A stretch of 18,767 nucleotides of DNA from Thermoplasmata archaeon (GTDB taxonomy: Archaea > Thermoplasmatota > Thermoplasmata > Lutacidiplasmatales > UBA184), in assembly GCA_021848165.1 (NCBI GenBank), contig JAJZMW010000129.1:1-18767 (forward strand), written 5' to 3'. This document shows positions 6,309 through 13,621 of this stretch, piece by piece. The position numbers and the translations under genes were made by a program. The notes below the pieces were generated by a model. The model was not told the DNA's origin. It did no database searches and worked only from the letters and a program-made list of their open reading frames with translations. Each line of letters begins with the position of its first letter. Within the stretch, counting starts at the first letter, position 1.

Positions 6309-6746
6309 TTAGGAACGGCGGTCACGCTTCGGACTTGCCTTGGACTCCTTTCTTGCCTTGCCGGTGAGCGTCACCCTCGACAGAGTCCCGATTCGCCCGG
6401 ATCCACTCGTGAGGACCTCGGAGCAGCCCGCCGCCGAGAGCGCGGCGAAGATGGCCTCGATCATGCCAGCGCCTCCGGAGATGGCTCCGCTCGGCCCTCG
6501 GTGCGCTACTTCCCCCTGGGTCCGGGAGTCGATCGGGAGGACGGTAAGGCGCCGGCGGAGCCGCTCGAGGGCGCGGAGGCGCTCCCCTCGGAGGCGAGGA
6601 GCGGCTCCAAGTGCGATCCACGTCAGCTCGAGCATGTTCAGCTCCGTGGTGGCGATCTCCTCTCCCTGCCAGCCCTTCAGCAGGGGGCGCAGGGAGGGCT
6701 CCCCGTGAAGGAGGGCGAGGAGGGCCGGGGTGTCGAGGCCCTTCAT
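6309..6746 (-). CDS. vapC: VapC-like PIN-domain toxin, possibly degenerate
   Basis: This 145-residue protein begins MKGLDTPALLALLHG, the usual opening of VapC PIN RNases, with the first acidic residue at D5. TTELNMLEL supplies the second, E40. LTVLPID (68-73) matches the strand after the variable helices. In the region that normally reads D-x-L-I-A-A and T-x-D, this protein has AGMIEAIF and VLTSG, so the third and fourth acidic residues appear replaced, with E97 the nearest glutamate. The C-terminus is a Lys/Arg/Ser-rich tail. Its ATG overlaps the antitoxin stop (ATGA), the classic vapBC arrangement. It may be an inactive toxin, a divergent RNase or one rescued by E97. The family call rests mainly on the N-terminus and the antitoxin partner. 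Confidence 0.75.
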   Translation of the reverse strand: MKGLDTPALLALLHGEPSLRPLLKGWQGEEIATTELNMLELTWIALGAAPRLRGERLRALERLRRRLTVLPIDSRTQGEVAHRGPSGAISGGAGMIEAIFAALSAAGCSEVLTSGSGRIGTLSRVTLTGKARKESKASPKRDRRS

Positions 6747-6949
6747 CGGCCCCGCCCCCCTCGAAGCACCGCCAGAGCTTGGCGGTCGCGACCCCGAGAG
6801 GACTCCCCCCACGCCCCGTGCAGGTCGGAGACCGTCCCTCCCTCGTGCAGGAGCCGATCGAGGAGGCGGGTGAAGCTCTCGTTGGGTCGACGCTCCTTCT
6901 TGAGAGCCTCGTAGACCTGACGTTGCACGGCGATGTTCTGACTGGGCAT
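6743..6949 (-). CDS. vapB: VapB-type antitoxin
   Basis: This 68-residue protein matches the archaeal VapB antitoxin group: an N-terminal strand (MPSQNIAVQRQVYEAL), then KKERRPNESFTRLLDRLLHE, resembling the family pattern of a vYe.Lk stretch followed by gESFs.vI.rLl. The C-terminal 30 residues, rich in Arg and Gly, would wrap the PIN toxin. Such antitoxins bind their own promoter as dimers. The direct repeat just upstream of this start is a natural candidate for that site. The ATG at 6949 lies about 25 bp from a CTTTATC TATA box, so the mRNA is probably leaderless. It overlaps vapC by 4 nt. Confidence 0.85.
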   Translation of the reverse strand: MPSQNIAVQRQVYEALKKERRPNESFTRLLDRLLHEGGTVSDLHGAWGESSRGRDRQALAVLRGGRGR

Positions 6950-6983
6950 ACATATGAATCTACATATATGGATAAAGACTTTC
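6946..6983 (-). promoter_or_regulatory. vapBC promoter with direct-repeat operator
   Basis: On the minus strand a TATA box CTTTATCC (6970-6977) is followed by ATATGT-AGATTC-ATATGT (6967-6950) and then the vapB ATG. The two hexamers are spaced by 12 bp, between the TATA box and the start codon, where a bound VapB/VapC complex would block transcription. A diverged copy lies inverted at 5540-5575. Confidence 0.65.
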
Positions 6984-7060
6984 GCCCGCAGTCGGTCGGT
7001 CGCAGGCTCTCTGGAAAGCCCCTCTCGGCGACGACTGAGTAAATTGCGTCCAACAGAACA

Positions 7061-7070
7061 GTTTATGAAC
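7061..7070 (+). promoter_or_regulatory. TATA-like box of the ComA-like gene
   Basis: The plus strand reads GTTTATGAAC. A transcription start about 26 bp downstream (near 7090) leaves a leader of under 10 nt before the ATG at 7098. An in-frame ATG at 7065 lies inside this box and is therefore unlikely to be the start. Confidence 0.5.
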
Positions 7071-7097
7071 AGACCCTACGCAGGGGTGGGTGAGACT

Positions 7098-8123
7098 ATG
7101 CCGTCGCAGAACCTCCGGGGCAAACCGACCGGGGCCGCGCAGCGCCGTCCGAAGTCGGCGTTCTTCCCCGCCGAGATCGCTCCGACCTCTCGGCCGAGGC
7201 AGACCGGCATCACCCACGTCCTCGACCGGCTCCAGCGGCTCACCTCCGAGGACCTCGCGGAGTTCGCGCCGTACATCGATGTCGCCAAGCTCGGGTGGGG
7301 CCTCCCGCTCCTGCTGCCCCGAGAGCGGGTGCGCGAGCGGATCCGGGCCTACCACGACTACGGGGTCGAGGTGTCGACCGGAGGGACGCTGCTCGAGTAC
7401 GCCATGCGACAGGACCGCGCCCTGGATTTTCTGGACGAAGCGCACGAGCTCGGTTTCGACATCGTCGAGATCTCCAACGGGATCCTCGATCTCTCCCGAG
7501 CGCAGATGGAGCGGATCGCGGAGGAGATCCAGCGCCGGGGCCTCCAGTTCTTCATCGAGGTCGGCAAGAAGGACGTGCAGGCGCAGCTCTCGCTGAAGGA
7601 GACGCTGGACCAGGTCGCCTGGGCCCGGGCCCAACATCCACGCAAGGTCATTTTGGAGAGCCGCGAGTCCGGTCGCTCGGTCGGGATCTACGACTCCGAG
7701 GGGGCGGTCAAGTGGGACTGGGTCCGGTCGATCCTCGGAGAACACCCCATGGAGGAGTTGATCTTCGAAGCCCCGGCCGAAGGTCAGCAGATGGCGCTCC
7801 TGCGTCAACTCGGGTCGGACGTGAACCTCGGGAACGTCGCATTGGGGTCGATCGCGCCGCTCGCCTCCGAACGGCTCGGCCTTCGCGGGGAGACGTTCGG
7901 CGCGGTTCGCGCGCATCGAGAGATCGCCGGGCCGCCCGCGGCGAAATTCCTGTACTACCTCCTGGAAACCTATCGTGGGGTGGACCAGAGCGAGCTCGTT
8001 CGACTCTCGCGACTTCCCCGTCGGACGGTGCAGAGCGCGATCGAATCGCTCCGCACCCAAGGTCTCGTGGAAGAGTCGGTGTCGCTCGGAGATTCCCGTC
8101 GACGGGAGTATCGCCTCCTCTAA
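7098..8123 (+). CDS. comA: ComA-family phosphosulfolactate synthase with C-terminal winged-helix domain
   Basis: This 341-residue protein has a full ComA-type TIM barrel at about residues 37-270. ComA adds sulfite to phosphoenolpyruvate to give (R)-phosphosulfolactate, the first step of one coenzyme M route. Matching segments are GITHVLDR (37-44), VAKLGWG (62-68), GGTLLEYA (95-102), FIEVGKKD (152-159), ILESRESGRSVGIYD (185-199), LIFEAPAEGQQ (221-231), and NLGNV with SERLGLRGETF (258-268). Known ComA proteins end near here, but about 62 more residues (280-341) form a winged-helix pattern: KFLYYLLETYRGV, ELVRLSRLPRRTVQSAIESL and a charged wing RRREYRLL. No other coenzyme M gene is in the window, so the product may be sulfolactate or another sulfonate, or the protein may be a regulator (inference). 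Confidence 0.88.
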   Translation: MPSQNLRGKPTGAAQRRPKSAFFPAEIAPTSRPRQTGITHVLDRLQRLTSEDLAEFAPYIDVAKLGWGLPLLLPRERVRERIRAYHDYGVEVSTGGTLLEYAMRQDRALDFLDEAHELGFDIVEISNGILDLSRAQMERIAEEIQRRGLQFFIEVGKKDVQAQLSLKETLDQVAWARAQHPRKVILESRESGRSVGIYDSEGAVKWDWVRSILGEHPMEELIFEAPAEGQQMALLRQLGSDVNLGNVALGSIAPLASERLGLRGETFGAVRAHREIAGPPAAKFLYYLLETYRGVDQSELVRLSRLPRRTVQSAIESLRTQGLVEESVSLGDSRRREYRLL

Positions 8124-8165
8124 CGGCGTGCGATGGCATCGCTCGCGCGCTCGTGCCGGCCAAGC

Positions 8166-8175
8166 CTCAAATAGA
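8166..8175 (+). promoter_or_regulatory. TATA-like box of the ABC transporter operon
   Basis: The sequence CTCAAATAGA is centred about 26 bp upstream of the ATG at 8197, consistent with a leaderless transcript. It separates the ABC genes from comA, which ends at 8123. Confidence 0.5.
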
Positions 8176-8196
8176 GTATCGAAATCGACACGACGA

Positions 8197-8994
8197 ATGA
8201 CTCGCCCCATGATCCGGGACTGGGATCAATTCCTGGTCTCGCTGAAGACCCAAGTTCGCAGCTACCTCTACACCTACCGCTTCTGGGTGATCCTCGGGAT
8301 CATGCTCGCGGTCGGCGGCGGGATCAGCATCGCCTTCACCATCAAGGGAGTCGCCTGGGTCCACTCGAACTTCGGACAGAACGCCGCCGACTACGTGGGC
8401 GGGGAGCTCGGATTCATCTCGTTCCTCGCGATCGTCACGGGGGCGTTCTTCGGAGGCGACGCGATCTCGACGGACTTTGGGACGAAGACCGGCTACTACA
8501 TGCTCGCCCAGCCGGTGCGCCGCAAGGTCTTGCTCGCCGGTCGCTACGCGGCCGCACTCCTGGTCAGCGTCGGCATGTTCGCGATCTTCTATCTGTTCGC
8601 GATCTACGGCGGGACGTACTTCTACTCGTTCGGCTCGATCCCGTGGGCCAATCTCGGCCTCTCGTTCCTCTTCGGGGCCCTCCTGGTCGCCGGGATCCTC
8701 TCGTTCGCGTTCGCCCTCAGCGCGACCTCTCGGAGCCCGGCGATCGGGCTGGTGCTGACGATCATCGTCCTGCTCGTCGTGTTCAACATCGCCGATGGTC
8801 TCGTCGCGCGATTCGCGGGGTCGCAGTATGTCGTCTACTCGATCCTCTACGCGTCCAACATCGTGTCGACCGTGATCACCGATGGGCTCTCGGCCTCGAA
8901 CCCCGCCCTCTGGGTGGGCCTCGTGATCATGGCCGCCTACACGGTCCTCTTCCTGGCGATCTCGCTGATCCTCTACCAGCGGGAGGAGACGTAG
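8197..8994 (+). CDS. ABC-2 type transporter permease
   Basis: This 265-residue protein has about six hydrophobic segments: near residues 27-47, 69-88 (FISFLAIVTGAFFGGDAIS), 113-140, 147-172, 180-205 and 238-260. The segment GDAISTDFGTKTGYYMLAQPVRRKVLLAGRY is the cytoplasmic loop typical of ABC-2 permeases (GxIsxE...gtl..ll..PvsR). Such proteins pair with a single ATPase to export drugs, lipids or glycans or to drive membrane-linked processes; the substrate is unknown. The ATG at 8197 was chosen for its TATA spacing; a second in-frame ATG follows at 8209. The ATPase gene starts 3 nt after its stop. Confidence 0.88.
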   Translation: MTRPMIRDWDQFLVSLKTQVRSYLYTYRFWVILGIMLAVGGGISIAFTIKGVAWVHSNFGQNAADYVGGELGFISFLAIVTGAFFGGDAISTDFGTKTGYYMLAQPVRRKVLLAGRYAAALLVSVGMFAIFYLFAIYGGTYFYSFGSIPWANLGLSFLFGALLVAGILSFAFALSATSRSPAIGLVLTIIVLLVVFNIADGLVARFAGSQYVVYSILYASNIVSTVITDGLSASNPALWVGLVIMAAYTVLFLAISLILYQREET

Positions 8995-8997
8995 ACC

Positions 8998-9945
8998 ATG
9001 CCGTCGCTGGAGGCGGTCCATCTCACGAAGCGCTACGGGAGCTTCGTGGCGCTGGACGACGCGAACTTCCGATTCGAGGGGGCCGGGGCGATCGGCTATC
9101 TCGGACCGAACGGCGCCGGAAAGACGACGACCCTGAAGCTCATGACCGCCCTCGGGAGCCCGACGTTCGGGCGGGGGCTCCTCAACGGGGTGGACGTCCA
9201 GACCGACGCCAAGCGCGCCCTCTGGGACGTGGGGAGCGTCATCGAATCTCCCGAACCGTACCCTTGGCAGACCGGACAGAAGACCCTCGAGATGGTCGCG
9301 GAGCTTCGCGGGATGCCCCGCCGGGACGCCGCCCGACGGATCGTCGAGCTCGCGCGCGCCCTCGACCTGCCGCCGCTCGACCGGAAGACGGGACGCCTTT
9401 CGAAGGGGCAGCGTCAGCGGATCGTCATCGCGGCGGCGCTCCTCAGCGACCCGTCGATCATCATCCTGGACGAGCCCACCAGCGGCCTCGACCCCGCCGA
9501 GCGCGTCGCGATCCGCAACATCCTGCTCGAGCTCAAGAAGGACCGGCTGATCCTGATGAGCTCCCACCTGCTCAGCGAGGTCACCGAGGTCTGCGACCGG
9601 GCGATCTTCATCAATCACGGCAAGATCCTCCTCAACGACACGGTCGAGGCGATTTCGAAGCGCGCCGTCGACATGGAGGTGGACGTGGAGTTCGCCTCGC
9701 CGATGGCCGCGGCCGACCTCGGGCCGAAGATCGCCGAGCTCGTGCGGTCGATCAAGAGCCTCTCCGCGACGAAGCTGCGGATCGACTACGGCGGCGGGCA
9801 GGAGAAGCGGGCCGAGATCCTTCGCCGATGCGTCGCCGCCGGACCGGTCGTCAGCTTCGCGAGCGCGACGCTGACTCTGGAGGAGGCCTACCTCCAGCTG
9901 ATGGGCTCCTCCAACGCCGGGCCGAACCCGCTCGCGCGCGACTGA
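8998..9945 (+). CDS. ABC transporter ATP-binding protein
   Basis: This 315-residue protein is a complete ABC ATPase of the type that partners ABC-2 permeases. It shows Walker A GPNGAGKT (36-43), a Q-loop region near ESPEPYPWQTGQKT (83-96), signature LSKGQ (134-138), Walker B IIILDEP (154-160), D-loop SGLD and switch histidine H190 in SSHLLSEV. After about residue 215 comes a C-terminal extension of about 100 residues, typical of CcmA/NatA-like subunits, where substrate or regulatory input may act. It begins 3 nt after the permease stop, so the two form one transporter. It ends 9 bp from the convergent ROK kinase gene. Confidence 0.93.
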   Translation: MPSLEAVHLTKRYGSFVALDDANFRFEGAGAIGYLGPNGAGKTTTLKLMTALGSPTFGRGLLNGVDVQTDAKRALWDVGSVIESPEPYPWQTGQKTLEMVAELRGMPRRDAARRIVELARALDLPPLDRKTGRLSKGQRQRIVIAAALLSDPSIIILDEPTSGLDPAERVAIRNILLELKKDRLILMSSHLLSEVTEVCDRAIFINHGKILLNDTVEAISKRAVDMEVDVEFASPMAAADLGPKIAELVRSIKSLSATKLRIDYGGGQEKRAEILRRCVAAGPVVSFASATLTLEEAYLQLMGSSNAGPNPLARD

Positions 9946-9954
9946 AATCGGCCC

Positions 9955-10980
9955 TTACCCGGCCCGCGCGACCGCGCCGTCCCGGGCGAAGAGCGCCGCC
10001 CCGACGGCGACCGCATCCTCTCCCAAAAGCCCCGCCCGCACCCGCGTCCGGGCCGCCGTTGGTTGCGCGGAGGTTCGAATGGCGCGACGCACGCGCTCGA
10101 CGGCCTCGGGGAGGCCGGCGATCCAGCCGCCGACGAGGACGATGAGCCCGGGGTCGAACGCGTTCGCGATCCCGACCGCTCCGTTCGCGAGGTGGTCCAA
10201 CGTCTCCCGTACGACCCGGCGCGCGATCGGGTCTCCCGCTCGGTGCGCGGCGAAGACCTGCCGGGCCGTCCACTGGCGGGCGCGAGGGTCCAGAAAGCCG
10301 ACCGGTAGACGCCCCGACCGCCGCTCCGCTCGCACGGCCTCCCGAGCCCGTTCGGCGACCGCCCACCCGCCGACGTACGCCTCCCAGCATCCCCGATGTC
10401 CGCAGGTGCACGGGCGCCCGCCGGAGACGATGGTCATGTGCCCGACCTCGCCGAACGCCCCGTGGGACCCCAGCGCGAGCCGACCGTCCACGATCATCCC
10501 TCCGCCGACCCCCGTGCCCAGCGAGAGCCCGAACACGTGGCGAGCCCCCCGGCCCGCCCCGACGCGCCACTCGCCGTAGGTGGCCGCCATCGCATCGTTG
10601 ATGAGCCGCACGGGCCGATCGGCGTGGCGGGCGATCCGCGGACCCAGGGCGACGCGGCCCCATCCGAGGTTGCCCGCGTGGAGGACGAGGCCCTGTCGCG
10701 AATCGACCTGGGCGGCCACGCCCACTCCGATCGCGCGCACCGACCCGGGCCGGGCGGCGAGGCCCGCATCGACCAGGCGCAGGATCCGCGCGACGACCGT
10801 CGGGGGATCCTTGCGATCGTGCAACACGGTTCCCGCGCGGTGGCGGATCCGTCCCGTCCGGTCGACGACGACGGCGGAGGCCTTCGTTCCGCCGATGTCG
10901 ATCCCGAGGAATCGGGCGGGGGGGCGACGGCGGCGGGACGGGCGGCCCCCGTCAGTCGTCCGTCGAACTCCGCGCCGCAC
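9955..10980 (-). CDS. ROK-family sugar kinase (glucokinase-like)
   Basis: This 341-residue protein carries the ATP motif DIGGTKAS (28-35), the catalytic pair N128-D129 in LINDAMAATYGEW, the second phosphate motif LSLGTGVGGG, and the ROK zinc site GEVGHMTIVSGG with H181 followed by CTCGHRGC (C191, C193, C198). ROK kinases phosphorylate glucose, fructose, N-acetylated sugars or act as repressors. No DNA-binding domain is present, so it is a kinase. Next to a GH15 enzyme, glucose is the likely substrate (inference). The only plausible start is a GTG at 10980 that overlaps the GH15 gene by 29 nt and gives a basic N-terminal tail of about 23 residues. The stop is TAA. Confidence 0.9.
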   Translation of the reverse strand: MRRGVRRTTDGGRPSRRRRPPARFLGIDIGGTKASAVVVDRTGRIRHRAGTVLHDRKDPPTVVARILRLVDAGLAARPGSVRAIGVGVAAQVDSRQGLVLHAGNLGWGRVALGPRIARHADRPVRLINDAMAATYGEWRVGAGRGARHVFGLSLGTGVGGGMIVDGRLALGSHGAFGEVGHMTIVSGGRPCTCGHRGCWEAYVGGWAVAERAREAVRAERRSGRLPVGFLDPRARQWTARQVFAAHRAGDPIARRVVRETLDHLANGAVGIANAFDPGLIVLVGGWIAGLPEAVERVRRAIRTSAQPTAARTRVRAGLLGEDAVAVGAALFARDGAVARAG

Positions 10981-12841
10981 CGACGCCCCCCTGGTACTTG
11001 TGGATCACATCGACGAACGTCGAATGCGACCAGGTCAGCGGGGTCGCGCTGGTCGCCTGCCCGTTCGTACGATCGACCTGCTCGGGGAGGAGCCCGGTCG
11101 GGGTCGCGTGGTCGGCGACCCACTCGATGAGCTGGCGGCACCGATCCGCTTCTCCGAGGCGCAAGCGGGCCTCCGCCAGCCACAAGGTGCAGATGACCCA
11201 GGGGTTCTCCTCCCCATAATACCGGTCGCCCTCGTAGCGAGCGAGCCCCCCGATCCCCGGGACCCCCAGCCGCTGCTCGAGCGCGTCGACGACCGCGCGG
11301 CTGCGGGGGTCGTCGAACGGCAGGAGCCCCAGCTTGAGGGCCAGCAGCACGGAAGAATCCAGGCGATCGTCGCGGGGCTCGAGCGTCCGCAAGAACCGCT
11401 GCCGGATCGGGTCCCAGAGGTTCGCGAGCGCTGCTTCCTGGATCTCGCGGCTCGCTCGACGCCACTCGGTAGGGCTCTTGCCGATCTCCTCCGCGATCCG
11501 CGCCGCCCGCTCGAGGGCGTGGACGACCGCGGCGGTCGAGTAGGTATGGATCCCCTTGACCTCCTCCCAGAGGTCGAAGCTCGGAGCGGGGAGGCCGGTC
11601 GCCGGATCGCGGAAGTCTCGGAGGAAGTTCGCCGCCCCCTTGACCATCGGCCAGAGATCGACCAGGAGGTCGGGGTCGGCGCCCTTCTTGAAATGGTGCC
11701 ACGCCGCCGAAACGACGGTCGCCGTCTGGTCGATCTGGAGGAAGGGGGGTGGGTGCCAGGTCGAGCCGATCGCGCCATCGGGACAGTGGCGGTGGAAGAA
11801 CGACCCGTCGGAGCTCTGGCACTGGCTCGCGAACTTGAGGAACCGGTCGGCGCTCTCGTAGAGACCGGCCTCGTCCATCGCCTTCGAGATGTACCCTCCG
11901 TCGCGCCACCAGCAGAAGTTGTAGGCATCGCCTCCGATCACGAGGGAGCGCGTATCCGGGGAGGCGATGATCGAGCCGTTCTTCCCGATCGAGTGGCGGA
12001 GGACCAGGACGCTCGCCTCGTAGACCTCCGCGGCCCGGGGGCTCAGCGCTTGCGGCGCGTGCGGGAGCCGTCGCTTCGCCCACGTCGACCAGAACTGCTC
12101 GCTCTCCCGCTGGAAGCGCACCGGGCCGCCCCGGGTGACGTAGGAATGAAGATCGTGCACCGCCCCGAGACTTTGCCCCATCGCGAGGAACAAACGCAGC
12201 GTGATCGTCCCGGGGGTCTCGGTCGGGAGGTCCCACTCGGCGACGCTGTCGGCGGCCCCGTGCGCGATCTGCCGGCCCTCGAGGCGGCCGTCCTCCGCGT
12301 CGACGTACGTGCCCCGGAGACCCTTGAGGGTGTGTTCGCCGCAGACGGCCTTGGAGAACCCCGGGTCGCCGAAGATCTCGAAGAAGTACCCGCGCTTGTA
12401 GTGCGTCAGCGCCACCGCGTCCGCCTCGACGTAGGCCGTGTCCTGATACATCGACTCGGCGATCTCGAAGGAGTGGTAGGAGAAGACCCGTAGGGGACGG
12501 GGGGGATCGGCCCGGATCTGGATCTCGCGGATGACGAGATCGTGGTTCGGGTGGACCGAGTCTTGGATCCGGACGGTGAGGCCGGGCGCGGACCACGTGG
12601 AGAGGGGGGTACGCGCCGACTCTCGCGGCCCGGCGAGCGCGAGGGTCAGGCCGTTCTCTCGGCGCAACCAGGTGAACTTCCTCGCGCCGACATCGTAGAT
12701 GCCGAGGCGGGCCTCGCGGAGGTGCTGGAACTGGCCGGGATACGGGTAGAAGAGGGAGCCCCATTCCCCGTCCTCGTTGACGGTGAGCAGGACGCGGCCG
12801 TTCCCGGCCAGCTGGGTGATCACCATCGGGTCGTCTGGCAC
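10952..12841 (-). CDS. GH15 family glucoamylase / trehalase-like glycoside hydrolase
   Basis: This 629-residue protein has the two-part layout of prokaryotic GH15 enzymes: an N-terminal beta-sandwich (about 1-250) and an (alpha/alpha)6 barrel (about 265-615). The acid glutamate is E426 in SFDLWEEVKG and the base is E587 in GLLPEQVD. Other barrel motifs are FCWWRDGGYISKAMDEAG (309-326) and YYGEENPWVICTLWLAEA (541-558). GH15 members release glucose from alpha-glucans or split trehalose; both activities are known in Thermoplasma relatives, so the substrate is undecided. There is no signal peptide, so it acts in the cytoplasm. The start is GTG at 12841; an in-frame ATG at 12826 is possible. It overlaps the ROK kinase by 29 nt, which suggests glucose release coupled to phosphorylation. 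Confidence 0.92.
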   Translation of the reverse strand: MPDDPMVITQLAGNGRVLLTVNEDGEWGSLFYPYPGQFQHLREARLGIYDVGARKFTWLRRENGLTLALAGPRESARTPLSTWSAPGLTVRIQDSVHPNHDLVIREIQIRADPPRPLRVFSYHSFEIAESMYQDTAYVEADAVALTHYKRGYFFEIFGDPGFSKAVCGEHTLKGLRGTYVDAEDGRLEGRQIAHGAADSVAEWDLPTETPGTITLRLFLAMGQSLGAVHDLHSYVTRGGPVRFQRESEQFWSTWAKRRLPHAPQALSPRAAEVYEASVLVLRHSIGKNGSIIASPDTRSLVIGGDAYNFCWWRDGGYISKAMDEAGLYESADRFLKFASQCQSSDGSFFHRHCPDGAIGSTWHPPPFLQIDQTATVVSAAWHHFKKGADPDLLVDLWPMVKGAANFLRDFRDPATGLPAPSFDLWEEVKGIHTYSTAAVVHALERAARIAEEIGKSPTEWRRASREIQEAALANLWDPIRQRFLRTLEPRDDRLDSSVLLALKLGLLPFDDPRSRAVVDALEQRLGVPGIGGLARYEGDRYYGEENPWVICTLWLAEARLRLGEADRCRQLIEWVADHATPTGLLPEQVDRTNGQATSATPLTWSHSTFVDVIHKYQGGVGAARSSTDD

Positions 12842-12868
12842 CCCTGCCGCGGCGCTCGACGAGGATCC

Positions 12869-12880
12869 CGCATAGATGAA
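12869..12880 (-). promoter_or_regulatory. TATA-like element of the GH15 gene
   Basis: The minus strand reads CATCTATG centred about 34 bp before the GTG at 12841, within the 91-bp gap after the DUF308 gene. It implies a leader of under 10 nt and suggests that GH15-ROK can be transcribed separately from the upstream genes. Confidence 0.4.
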
Positions 12881-12932
12881 GCCTCCTTCGGGGAGCCGCG
12901 GCCCGGAAGCTCGGGCGGCGCGGGCCGCGAAG

Positions 12933-13598
12933 CTACTGCGGCCCGGCCCCGGTTCCGCCCATCGGCGGGAAGCCGGGGACGTTCATCATCGTCGGCAACG
13001 GCTTCGTGACCCCGGTCGAGGCCATCGTCAAGAGATAGACTCCCGCCACGACCACGCCGAACGCGACGAGGACCCCCACGAAGACGAAGGCGAAGAGCGG
13101 GATGAGGAGCACCAGGAACGCGAGGAGGATGTCGAGGACCCCCAGCGCGCTCCCCATCCCCCGCTGCCAGCTCTCCAGATGGACCGATCCCCCGACGCCG
13201 GCGAGCAGGAAAAGACCCTGAAAGAGGAGGCCGAGCCCGACGAAGATCCAGAGGACGAGGAAGGCGAAGTAGACATCGGCGAGGGCCACGAACGCGAAGA
13301 TCAGAATGAGGACGCCGAGGATCAGCCGCAGCGTCCGGAGGCCCTCGGGGGCTTCGGGGTGGCTGGTCGCGCTCAGGATGTCGGAGATCCCCAGAACGAG
13401 GAGCGCCACGACGACGAAGATGTACAGGGTGAAGGTCCAGACATAGCCGCTCAAGAAGAACGAGCTCAGCAGGGCGATCGCGAACGCGAGCGCGGCCACG
13501 CCGAGGATGGCGTAGCCCGCGCGCATCCCGGTCGAGAGGTGCTGTTGCGGGGTGGTCGGCGAGGGGGCGCGGTTCGGTGGGGTGGTGGGCGCGTTCAT
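12933..13598 (-). CDS. DUF308/HdeD-like multi-pass membrane protein (copy B)
   Basis: This 221-residue protein starts with a Pro/Thr-rich cytoplasmic tail of about 24 residues, followed by six hydrophobic segments in three hairpins, as in the HdeD/DUF308 family. AGYAILGVAALAFAIALLSS begins the first hairpin, and HLESWQRGMGSALGVLDILLAF begins the third. The tail ends GFPPMGGTGAGPQ. HdeD relatives are linked to acid and membrane stress in bacteria, but no biochemical role is established. It follows copy A by 23 nt with GGAG about 15 nt upstream, so the two are one operon. They share GYxILG and WQRG at equivalent places, indicating duplication. The same frame stays open far upstream, but that part is a shadow of other genes. 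Confidence 0.82.
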   Translation of the reverse strand: MNAPTTPPNRAPSPTTPQQHLSTGMRAGYAILGVAALAFAIALLSSFFLSGYVWTFTLYIFVVVALLVLGISDILSATSHPEAPEGLRTLRLILGVLILIFAFVALADVYFAFLVLWIFVGLGLLFQGLFLLAGVGGSVHLESWQRGMGSALGVLDILLAFLVLLIPLFAFVFVGVLVAFGVVVAGVYLLTMASTGVTKPLPTMMNVPGFPPMGGTGAGPQ

Positions 13599-13621
13599 GG
13601 TGACGTGTGAGATCTCCGGGG

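Noticed and set aside
6178..6312. A 44-codon rightward ORF starting MSPYGRFRSP and ending just inside the vapC 3' end.
   Set aside because: Third-position GC is much lower than in neighbouring genes, there is no well-placed TATA box or Shine-Dalgarno, and no family resemblance. Treated as chance in the gene-poor block.
6943..7112. Both divergent proteins, VapB and the ComA-like enzyme, begin MPSQN.
   Set aside because: Codons differ (CCC AGT versus CCG TCG) and similarity stops after five residues, so coincidence is the simplest reading.
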